DNA of 15,733 nt from an uncultured Lentisphaeria bacterium (GTDB lineage Bacteria; Verrucomicrobiota; Lentisphaeria; Victivallales; UBA1829): positions 1 through 15,733 of the forward strand of contig CAJMAW010000076.1 of assembly GCA_905211485.1 (NCBI GenBank), written 5' to 3'. The translations under genes and the position numbers were made by a program. The stretch's first letter is position 1. Every line of letters begins with the position of its first letter. The notes below the pieces were generated by a model that saw only the letters and a program-made list of their open reading frames with translations, was not told the origin of the DNA and made no database searches. Shown here one piece after another: positions 6,578 through 12,766 of the stretch.

Positions 6578-8308
6578 ATGAGAATGTCTCAAATGCTGGG
6601 CCGCCGGATCAAGGAAGATCCGAAGGATGCGAAGACGGTCAGTCATAAATTTCTGGTCCGCGGCGGCTACATCCGCCCGGTTTCTGCGGGGATTTACTCG
6701 CTTCTGCCGCCTGCGAAACGCATTATAGCAAAGATTGAAGCGATTGTCCGGGAGGAGATGAACGCGGTCGGCGGGCAGGAGGTCCTGATGCCGGTGGTGC
6801 TGCCCGCGGAACTCTGGGAGGAATCGGGGCGCTATGAATCGGTCGGGGAGGAACTTCTGCGTTTCAAGGACAGGAACGACAAGGCGATGCTTCTGGGAAT
6901 GACCCATGAGGAAGCCGTGGTGCATCTGGTCCGCTCGGAAATCAGCAGCTACAAACAGCTCCCGGTCATGGTGTATCAGATTCAGACGAAATACCGGGAC
7001 GAAGCCCGTCCGAGAGCCGGTCTGATCCGCGTCCGCGAATTCACCATGAAGGATGCCTACAGTTTCCATACCTCGCAGGAATCGCTGGATGAATACTACG
7101 CTCAGGTCCATGCGGCGTATGAAAGGATCTACCGCAGGGTGGGCCTGCGCAATGTGGTGTCCATCGCTTCGGATTCCGGCATGATGGGGGGGAAGATTTC
7201 TCATGAATTCATGTCCATTGCGGACTGCGGGGAGGATACGCTCTTTCTTTCGCCGGACGGGGTCAGTTACAAAGCCAACCGCGAAGTTGCCGTTTCCGGC
7301 CTGAAATTTGAAAAAAACGCCGAAGCGCTTCCTCTGGAAAAGGTTCACACACCCGGGGCAAAAACCATTGAAGAAGTGGCCGCTTTTCTCGGAGTCAAGG
7401 CGGAAAATACGGCGAAAGCGGTCTTCTACGCCGATCCGGAAGGGAACCTGGTCTTTGCCGTGGTCCGCGGGGATTTCGAGGTCAATGAAAGTAAACTCAA
7501 GAAGCTGCTCGGGATTTCCGAACTGGTCTTCGCGAATGACGAACAGATCCGGAAGGCCGGTGCGGTTCCCGGATATGCGTCTCCGTTGGGCATGGATCCG
7601 AAGAAGGTGAAAATCGTCTTCGACCCGTCCGCGGCGGAAAGCCCGAACCTTGTAGTGGGAGCCAACGAAGCGGACTACCATTACAGAAATTTCAATTACG
7701 GGAGGGATCTCGACGGCGCTCTTGTGAGTGACATTGTCTGTGTCCGGGAAGGCGATCCCTGCCCTGTCACCGGCCTGCCGCTCCAGCTCAAACGCGGCAT
7801 CGAAGTCGGGAACATCTTCCAGCTCGGGACCAAATACTCCGCTCCGATGAACTGCAATTATCTGGACAAGGACGGCAAATCACAGCCCATGATCATGGGC
7901 TGTTACGGAATCGGAATCGGACGCACCATGGCTTCCGTCGTGGAGGATTCCCATGACGACTACGGTCCTATCTGGCCGATTTCCATCGCCCCCTATCATG
8001 TTGAAATCTGTGCGCTGACTCCCGACAAAGGCTCCGTCCGTGACGCGGCGGAACAGCTCTATCAGAAACTTCAGACCGAATCCGTGGAAGTCCTTTATGA
8101 CGACCGCGGCGAAAAAGCCGGCTCCATGTTCAGTGACGCCGATCTCCTCGGCATTCCTTTCCGTGCCGTCCTTTCTCCTAAAACCCTGGAAAAGGGTTGC
8201 ATCGAATTCAAACGCCGTTCTTCGCGCGATGCGGAACTGATTCCTCTTGCCGAAGCACCGTCTCGCATTGCGGAAAAAGTGCGGGAGGAGCTTGCGCTGT
8301 ATCGCTGA
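6578..8308 (+). CDS. proS: Prolyl-tRNA synthetase, bacterial type with editing domain (576 aa)
   Basis: Charges tRNA-Pro with proline in the cytoplasm. All class II motifs are present: motif 1 around VLMPVVLPAELWEESGR (69-85), motif 2 as YRDEARPRAGLIRVREF (139-155) leading into MKDAYSFH, and motif 3 as GCYGIGIGRTMASVVE (441-456). Between motifs 2 and 3 is the YbaK-type editing insertion (about 225-395) with the lysine of NTAKAVF (K280), the G-x-x-x-P loop GAVPG (328-332) and GANEADYHYR (361-370), so removal of Ala-tRNA-Pro should be intact. The anticodon-binding domain (about 470-576) starts at PYHVEICAL. The length matches the E. coli-type enzyme. The start MRMSQ aligns with the usual MRTSQ; AAAGGA lies 14 bases upstream, a longer spacing than ideal. 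The second Met (6584) would lose conserved residues. Confidence 0.97.
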   Translation: MRMSQMLGRRIKEDPKDAKTVSHKFLVRGGYIRPVSAGIYSLLPPAKRIIAKIEAIVREEMNAVGGQEVLMPVVLPAELWEESGRYESVGEELLRFKDRNDKAMLLGMTHEEAVVHLVRSEISSYKQLPVMVYQIQTKYRDEARPRAGLIRVREFTMKDAYSFHTSQESLDEYYAQVHAAYERIYRRVGLRNVVSIASDSGMMGGKISHEFMSIADCGEDTLFLSPDGVSYKANREVAVSGLKFEKNAEALPLEKVHTPGAKTIEEVAAFLGVKAENTAKAVFYADPEGNLVFAVVRGDFEVNESKLKKLLGISELVFANDEQIRKAGAVPGYASPLGMDPKKVKIVFDPSAAESPNLVVGANEADYHYRNFNYGRDLDGALVSDIVCVREGDPCPVTGLPLQLKRGIEVGNIFQLGTKYSAPMNCNYLDKDGKSQPMIMGCYGIGIGRTMASVVEDSHDDYGPIWPISIAPYHVEICALTPDKGSVRDAAEQLYQKLQTESVEVLYDDRGEKAGSMFSDADLLGIPFRAVLSPKTLEKGCIEFKRRSSRDAELIPLAEAPSRIAEKVREELALYR

Positions 8309-8391
8309 CACCGGCATCTCGCCGCAAGAGAAAGAGGATGAATGGGGAAAATGAGTGGCGGAGCAGCAAATCTGCTCTCCTCCACTCTGCC

Positions 8392-8434
8392 GCAGCGGGA
8401 AAAGAAAATGACAGCTTTCCCGCCTGCTTTTCCC
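8392..8434 (+). terminator. Candidate terminator of proS
   Basis: GCAG-CGGGAAA (8392-8402) pairs with TTTCCCG-CTGC (8416-8427, one bulged C) around a 13-nt loop, followed by TTTTCCCT. It is 84 bases past the proS stop. The stem is good, the loop is long and the T-run is short. Confidence 0.4.
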
Positions 8435-8559
8435 TCCCAGACGTTCTCTTCTCCCATCTCATAGACTCTTTTCCCCCGCCTGACCCCTGACAAGGGCTGA
8501 AATCATCCCCCGCAGGGGGAAACAATTCCCAGACAAAAGAACGAAAAAAACGCATAAAA

Positions 8560-8608
8560 AGTGCGAAAAAAGCACTAAAAAAAGGAACATCCTGATACGG
8601 ATGTTCCT
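8560..8608 (-). terminator. Tandem rho-independent terminators of the histone-like gene
   Basis: Read on the minus strand, AGGAACATCC (8608-8599) pairs perfectly with GGATGTTCCT (8592-8583) over a 6-nt loop, followed by seven further T residues. A second, smaller hairpin follows directly: AGTGC and GCACT around a T-rich loop (8575-8560), again followed by T residues. It lies 65 bases after the stop codon, so the small gene is transcribed on its own. Confidence 0.9.
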
Positions 8609-8673
8609 GGAATTCATGTAACTATGGGAAAGCTGCGGCATAAGAAAAACCGCATATTCCTTGCGTCACGGTT

Positions 8674-8988
8674 TTATTTTTTCGAGGCCGCTTTCTTCGC
8701 AGGAGCCTTCTTTGCAGCCGCTGGTTTCGCGGCCTTTTTCGCAACAGTCTTCACTTCCTTCTTCGCGGGAGTCACGGCCTTTTTCGCAACAGTCTTCACT
8801 TCCTTCTTCGCGGGAGCCGCTGCCTTCTTTGCAACAGTCTTCGCTTCTTTCTTCGCAGGAGCCGCGGCCTTCTTCGCAACGGCCTTCACTTCTGCCTTTT
8901 TGACAGAAGCTGAACTTTTCTTTACCGGAGTTTTCTTTTCATCCGCAGCGGATACGACTTTTTTGGCGCTTTTTTTCACTGTTGCCAT
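8674..8988 (-). CDS. Histone H1-like lysine/alanine-rich DNA-binding protein (104 aa)
   Basis: Expected to bind and compact DNA without sequence specificity, like the eukaryotic H1 C-terminal tail and bacterial H1-like proteins (chlamydial Hc-type, AlgP tails). Of 104 residues 35 are lysine and 31 alanine; there is no aromatic residue and no globular domain. The N-terminus (1-30) is Ser/Thr/Val-richer. Residues 35-79 are three consecutive 15-residue units of the form K-T-V-A-K-K-A-A-A-P-A-K-K-E-V, a fourth begins at 80, and the tail degenerates to AKKAPAKKAASKK. The start is secure, with GGAGGT 8 bases upstream. It is a single-gene unit with its own promoter and terminators, convergent with proS. 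AK-rich sequence makes homology assignment unreliable: low-complexity bias alone could produce similarity. Confidence 0.87.
   Translation of the reverse strand: MATVKKSAKKVVSAADEKKTPVKKSSASVKKAEVKAVAKKAAAPAKKEAKTVAKKAAAPAKKEVKTVAKKAVTPAKKEVKTVAKKAAKPAAAKKAPAKKAASKK
8722..8886 (-). repeat. 45-bp tandem repeat inside the histone-like gene
   Basis: Three full 45-bp units (8842-8886, 8797-8841, 8752-8796) and a 30-bp partial unit (8722-8751) encode the 15-residue protein repeat. The second and third units differ at 5 of 45 positions by my reading. Because the unit is a multiple of three, gain or loss of a copy keeps the frame and only changes the length of the basic tail. Confidence 0.9.
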
Positions 8989-9035
8989 TTGTAGACACCT
9001 CCGTTTTTATTTGGCGTTATTTGAAATTTCTATGC

Positions 9036-9066
9036 ATTATACGAAAAATCAAATGATTTATATCAA
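9036..9066 (-). promoter_or_regulatory. Promoter of the histone-like gene
   Basis: On the minus strand a perfect -10 TATAAT (9041-9036) lies 19 bases after TTGATA (9066-9061). Upstream is a long A/T tract resembling an UP element. The predicted start near 9029 gives a leader of about 40 bases containing GGAGGT. The 19-base spacing is longer than ideal, but the -10 and the A/T tract fit a strongly expressed gene. Confidence 0.65.
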
Positions 9067-9336
9067 AAAAAATAAAAAAAAAGCTGTTTTTTTACTTCGG
9101 TCGCTCATTTCCCATGGGATCCCGCTTTTTTTTGATAAAAAACTAAAACTTTTCATAAGCAAGAAATTATTCAAAAATCCTCAGAAAGAGGTTCCCCGGG
9201 GGCAGATTCGGGGGATTCGGGCGTTTCTGGAGAAAAGCAGGAAGGGTGGGGAAAAAGGGAATCAAATAAACAGTTTTTCTCTTTCGTTTTTTGTGGAAAG
9301 AACTCATTCCCTGTTTATTCTTTTCAGAAAGGGTTT

Positions 9337-9367
9337 CCGTGGAATTGTCGGATTTCGACTTCCACGG
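9337..9367. repeat. Strong imperfect hairpin in gene-free DNA
   Basis: CCGTGGAA (9337-9344) pairs with TTCCACGG (9360-9367); inside, GTCG (9347-9350) pairs with CGAC (9356-9359) around a GATTT loop, leaving a two-base TT bulge. That is 12 base pairs in all. Neither strand has a T-run after it, so it is not a standard terminator. Its role is unknown. Confidence 0.6.
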
Positions 9368-9654
9368 GGGGAGGAGGAGAAAAAAAGCTCGTCCGGAGCT
9401 GGATTTTCCCTGTTCAGAATTCAGTTTTCTTCAGCGATTTCCGATCATAGAGGGAAGCCTCAAGCAAGACTTCTCCAATCCAGAGGGGGGAGCCGTTTTT
9501 TCCTGTTTCCCGGATGTATTCTTCTTTTCTGCATCCGCCGTAAAGAGCCCCCGCTTTCCCCTCTTCTTCACCCCTCTCCTTCTTCCCCCCGGTGGTGGGG
9601 GAACGGAAGACGGAAGAAAAGAAGAAGGGATGGGAAGGAGGGGTAAATCATCCG

Positions 9655-9680
9655 CCCTCCCGCCGAAGAACGGGAGGGAG
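9655..9680 (-). terminator. Candidate terminator of the GH2 gene
   Basis: CCCTCCCG (9678-9671 on the minus strand) pairs perfectly with CGGGAGGG (9662-9655) around an 8-nt loop containing TTCTTCGG. It lies about 50 bases past the GH2 stop. The following minus-strand sequence (CGGATGATTTACC) lacks a real T-run, so termination may be inefficient. Confidence 0.45.
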
Positions 9681-9730
9681 AATGTCGATATGGAGGCATG
9701 AGGGAAACAACGCTGGAGAAAAAAGGTTGT

Positions 9731-12013
9731 TCAGTCTTCCTTCCTTCGGAAAGGCAGATACGCATGGAACTCATATTTTTCCCCTGTTATCCTGACAAGC
9801 CAGGAAGCGATTCCGGCTTCCGTCTTTTTCATGCCTCCGACCAGTTCAGCGTTTCCGGAAAGCTCCAGTGCGACAGGATATTCTTCCGGCACAAGCGTTC
9901 CGGAGGCATCGCGAAGGATCGCATCGACGAAGACGAGATCGCCGATGACAGGTTCCACGCCCTCCGTTCTGAGACGCGTCTCCACATGATGGACCTCTCC
10001 TGGCCTGCGGAGTTCCTGCTTCAGGACTTCCTTCCCCCCTGAGAAGGCCCGCAGAGTCAGGACCTCCCCCTCCGCAATCGGTGCAATGTTGAAAAAGGTG
10101 AAAGGCGGATGCTTCAGATGCGAGACATTTCCTCCATCAAAAGGATTTCCTCCGCTGAGGTCAAAGCCTTCCGGCAGAGCGGTTTCCCATCCGGGACTTC
10201 CCTGGACGCCATAGGGCGTGTCCGGCCCCGAATCCGGCTTCTGACGGCATACGGCATGCCCGTTCCGCGACATCTCAATTTCCTCACAATTGGAAAAAAC
10301 CACAAGCTTTTTCCCCGCGGGATCGTAAGCGGCATGCAGCATCGGCCCCTGTGACCGCTGACTCTGATAAAAGAAGTATTTGAGTTTCGGAAGGCGGTAG
10401 AGATCCAGCGATCCGGAACGTTCCATATCCTTGGAAAATCCTCTGTTGTAATCCAGGAACCCCCAGTCCGCGCCGCCCGTCATGCCGGGGACGGCGCTCA
10501 GGCGGTTAAGAGTCCACAGAAAATTCCAGGTCTGAATCAGCTGGTCTGCCATGGGAGCGCCGCGTCTCTGGCGGGAGGTGCTCCTGTCTCCGCCGAAAAC
10601 CCAGTCTCCGTATTCGCGGAGAAAGAGAGCCTTGTGTTCGACATTGCGGAAATGACTGCATGGGAAAAGCACATCCCATCCCTCGAAAAGCCCCCAGGTG
10701 TCGCCGGCTGAGAAGCAGTACGGCCCGGGATACTCCTCGTGCGCGATCCGGTGGAATTCGGCATTCACCCAGAAAGGCGGATAGGCCTCGTTCAAAGACA
10801 GTTCCCAGAGAATGACCGAGGGCCGGTTCCGCAGAGAACGGACCAGTTCCCGGCAGTCGCGAAAGGCATTCTGAATGAAACTCGAGTTGGGATGATAGGC
10901 CTGCCAGCCGGGAATGGCTGGCATGACAAAGAGTCCGAGTCGGTCGCAGGCGTCAAGGAAAGCGGGGTCCTGATTGTAATGGCAGAGCCGCACGAAGTTG
11001 AAGCCGCCGTCCCGGATCAGACGGGCGTCCCGCCACTGCGCGTTCCGGGGGACGGCATTCCCCACAAACGGATATTCCATATGACGATTGGTGCCGTTCA
11101 GAAAAACTTTTTTCCCGTTCAGATAGAAACCGTCTTGTCGGAAGTCGATTGTCCGGATTCCGAAATCCTCCGAACGCAGATCCGTCTCGCACCCGTTGTG
11201 AAAAGCCCGGAATTCCGCCCGGTAAAGCTTCGGAGATTCCGGACTCCAGAGTTCCGGATTGGAAATTTCCGCTTCAAAGCGGAAGCTGTGGTCGCAATTC
11301 GGACGGATTTCAGACTCCACGGCCTCCGCTGAAAACACGCATTCCCCTTCCGAAGAATAAATCCGGCAGGAAAGAGCCACCTCATTCGGCCCCTTGCTCT
11401 TTTCCAGAAGTTCAAAACGCCGCGCCGGAGCAATTTCATGCATCACATGACAGCTCAGTGTCAGATGCGCCCGCTCCGGCTCCAGGGATTCCGTCCGGAT
11501 GAATACACCTCCCCCCGCCGGAATCGATACCGCAAGTTCATCGCTGATATGCACAGGATCGTACAGATGCAGTTTCGCATCCCGGTACAGTCCGCTGTGA
11601 TAGCAGAAGTCGAGATTGTCCGCCTCTTTTCCAGGAGGCATGTCGCACGAAGGGGCGTTATCCAGTTCCAGCTCCAGAAGATTCTCCGCCCCGTAGTTCA
11701 GATAATCGGAAAGGGGAATGAAAAAACGCTGGTATCCACCGTAATGAGTAAACAGTTTCCTCCCGTTCAAAAAGACCCCGGCCGTCTGCATGGCGGCTCC
11801 GATTTCAAAATAAACAATCTTATCCTTCCATTCCTCCGGAGCCTGAACGGAAAAACGGTAACAGGCTTTCCCCAGCAGCGGTTCACCGATAATTTCAGGC
11901 TCGATAAACGCGCTGTGGGGCAGCGTTACGGATTCCCATTCTTTTCCCTCCGCGTCCTTTCTCCCGCCGCGGGAAAAAAGCCATCCGGAACAACAAAGCT
12001 GAGTCTGTCTCAT
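9731..12013 (-). CDS. Glycoside hydrolase family 2 enzyme, beta-galactosidase/glucuronidase-like (760 aa)
   Basis: Retaining beta-glycosidase of the GH2 type; the exact sugar cannot be told. Domains in order: jelly-roll sugar-binding domain (about 10-150, with GLYRDAKLHLYDPV at 141-154), immunoglobulin-like domain (about 155-285, ending in W-S-P-E-S-P-K-L-Y at 256-264), TIM-barrel (about 286-550) with GTNRHMEYP at 307-315, FVRLCHYNQDP at 340-350, acid/base Glu409 in ILWELSLNEA (401-410), and candidate nucleophile Glu467 in FLREYGDW (464-471), then C-terminal beta domains (about 555-755). There is no signal peptide, so it is likely cytoplasmic and acts on imported or intracellular sugars. AGGAAAG 9 bases upstream supports the start. 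It is monocistronic: histone-like gene region downstream, tRNA gene upstream in the opposite direction. A near-repeat just upstream of the start may be an operator. Confidence 0.9.
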   Translation of the reverse strand: MRQTQLCCSGWLFSRGGRKDAEGKEWESVTLPHSAFIEPEIIGEPLLGKACYRFSVQAPEEWKDKIVYFEIGAAMQTAGVFLNGRKLFTHYGGYQRFFIPLSDYLNYGAENLLELELDNAPSCDMPPGKEADNLDFCYHSGLYRDAKLHLYDPVHISDELAVSIPAGGGVFIRTESLEPERAHLTLSCHVMHEIAPARRFELLEKSKGPNEVALSCRIYSSEGECVFSAEAVESEIRPNCDHSFRFEAEISNPELWSPESPKLYRAEFRAFHNGCETDLRSEDFGIRTIDFRQDGFYLNGKKVFLNGTNRHMEYPFVGNAVPRNAQWRDARLIRDGGFNFVRLCHYNQDPAFLDACDRLGLFVMPAIPGWQAYHPNSSFIQNAFRDCRELVRSLRNRPSVILWELSLNEAYPPFWVNAEFHRIAHEEYPGPYCFSAGDTWGLFEGWDVLFPCSHFRNVEHKALFLREYGDWVFGGDRSTSRQRRGAPMADQLIQTWNFLWTLNRLSAVPGMTGGADWGFLDYNRGFSKDMERSGSLDLYRLPKLKYFFYQSQRSQGPMLHAAYDPAGKKLVVFSNCEEIEMSRNGHAVCRQKPDSGPDTPYGVQGSPGWETALPEGFDLSGGNPFDGGNVSHLKHPPFTFFNIAPIAEGEVLTLRAFSGGKEVLKQELRRPGEVHHVETRLRTEGVEPVIGDLVFVDAILRDASGTLVPEEYPVALELSGNAELVGGMKKTEAGIASWLVRITGEKYEFHAYLPFRRKED

Positions 12014-12039
12014 ATTTACACGCTTTCCTGATTTTCCAT

Positions 12040-12077
12040 TCTTGATTTCTGGTATTTCCGGTCTTGTTATTTCTGGT
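12040..12077 (-). promoter_or_regulatory. Direct repeat upstream of the GH2 gene, possible operator
   Basis: On the minus strand ACCAGAAATAACAAGA (12077-12062) is followed by ACCAGAAATCAAGA (12053-12040): the same word with a 2-base difference, offset by 22 to 24 bases (about two helical turns), and 27 bases before the start codon. Paired direct repeats are how AraC-type activators usually bind. No regulator gene is in the window, so the role is inference. Confidence 0.35.
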
Positions 12078-12278
12078 TTTACGCCTGATTATCACTCCTC
12101 CGCCGCCGGATTCCCCCATCTCCGGATTGACGCCACTGACGGAGAAGAAAGAGGCTTCTTCCCTCTGGATCAATCTCCGGATCCTTCTCCGGAAAATGAG
12201 AGGTAAGATACAGCCTCCGAAACGGGAAATCAATCCGCAGCATCCCCTGAATCCAATAGATTCCGTTTCATTCCATCG

Positions 12279-12307
12279 GCCCCGTCAAAAAACGGGGCTC
12301 CGGCCCC
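12279..12307 (+). other. Two mutually exclusive GC hairpins
   Basis: GCCCCGT (12279-12285) can pair with ACGGGGC (12292-12298), but the GGGGC of that same arm can instead pair with GCCCC (12303-12307) over a TCCG loop. The second form is followed by a short CTTTCC stretch. Competing stems of this kind occur in attenuators, but no cistron follows directly except the tRNA about 145 bases on, so it may be coincidental. Confidence 0.3.
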
Positions 12308-12391
12308 CTTTCCCCGCCCTTTTCCTTCTCCCGTACGGGGAAGAAAGCCTCAAGCTCGGAAAACTCAAAATGGAAAAAAAAGTTCCCTTAT

Positions 12392-12419
12392 TTGATTTTC
12401 ACCCTGAAAAGAATATAGT
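12392..12419 (+). promoter_or_regulatory. Promoter of tRNA-Leu
   Basis: TTGATT (12392-12397) and TATAGT (12414-12419) are separated by 16 bases; the -10 matches five of six and the -35 four of six sigma-70 positions. The predicted start near 12426 is about 28 bases before the mature tRNA. No GC-rich discriminator is obvious. Confidence 0.6.
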
Positions 12420-12453
12420 ATGGCGCTTCTCTCTTCCTCTTCCGGTCTCCCGG

Positions 12454-12537
12454 GCGCGGCTGGTGAAATGGCAGACACGAAGGACTTAGAATCCTTTGCC
12501 GCAAGGCTTGCGGGTTCGACTCCCGCGCCGCGCACCA
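12454..12537 (+). tRNA. tRNA-Leu (anticodon UAG), CCA encoded
   Basis: Full cloverleaf: acceptor GCGCGGC (12454-12460) pairs with GCCGCGC (12527-12533), followed by A and encoded CCA (12535-12537). D-stem GTG/CAC (12463-12465, 12476-12478) with GG in the loop. Anticodon stem AAGGA/TCCTT (12480-12484, 12492-12496) with loop CTTAGAA, anticodon TAG at 12487-12489, decoding CUA and possibly other CUN codons. The 13-base variable arm forms GCC-GCAA-GGC, as expected of a class II leucine tRNA. T-arm GCGGG/CCCGC with loop TTCGACT. It has its own promoter and converges on topA; the 229 bases between them (12538-12766) contain a weak CCCTCCC/GGGAGGG pair (12688-12720) but no clear terminator for either. 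Confidence 0.97.
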
Positions 12538-12766
12538 TCACATACCATCGCGCACCATTCTGATTCTCAGGGAAAGGGGGGGAAAATTTTTCACCCTCCT
12601 CCGCAGCTTCTCCAGTTTTCTTCTGCATTGATTTTCAGGGAGCTTCTGCTTCTTCCTCTGCTGCGCCGGGGGATTTCGGGCCTTTTTCCCTCCCCTCGGT
12701 AAAAGACGTCAAAGGGAGGGGAAAGAAAAAATGGAAAGCCGGGAAACGCCGGGAAGAAGAAAACAT

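Larger units (their letters stand above)
8309..8673. other. Convergent intergenic region between proS and the histone-like gene
   Basis: No coding potential is apparent on either strand. The stretch holds a candidate proS terminator on its left, an isolated short inverted repeat CCCCC/GGGGG near 8507-8518 with no T-run, and the tandem terminator hairpins of the histone-like gene on its right. Confidence 0.6.
8989..9730. other. Gene-free region of about 740 bases
   Basis: The right flank of the histone-like gene supplies its leader and promoter (to 9066) and a poly-A/T tract (9063-9137). From about 9180 the sequence becomes purine/pyrimidine-patchy with G-runs and C-runs. Open frames here translate to Phe/Ser/Arg/Gly-rich strings that do not look like protein. 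It contains the hairpin at 9337-9367 and the candidate GH2-gene terminator at 9655-9680. I recognise no known RNA family. Confidence 0.5.
12014..12453. other. Intergenic region between the GH2 gene and tRNA-Leu (divergent)
   Basis: No gene is apparent on either strand; the open plus frame here runs into the tRNA and is not protein-like. It holds the direct repeat next to the GH2 start, the two competing hairpins around 12279-12307, and the tRNA promoter. I found no convincing -35/-10 pair for the GH2 gene itself; GATAAT on the minus strand at 12093-12088 has no good partner. Confidence 0.55.

Noticed and set aside
6509..7681. Minus-strand frame (390 codons) opposite proS
   Set aside because: Antisense to well-conserved proS motifs; the composition is not protein-like and it has no recognisable family.
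8624..9646. Plus-strand frame (340 codons) with Phe-rich repeats such as FFATVFTSFFAG
   Set aside because: The repeats are the antisense of the Lys/Ala repeat in the histone-like gene. The minus strand has the good ribosome-binding site, promoter and terminators.
9731..12013. Treating the GH2 gene and the GH123-like/CBM9-like pair as one polysaccharide utilisation locus
   Set aside because: They are separated by more than 6 kb holding housekeeping genes and independent terminators, and no SusC/SusD, regulator or sulfatase gene is present.
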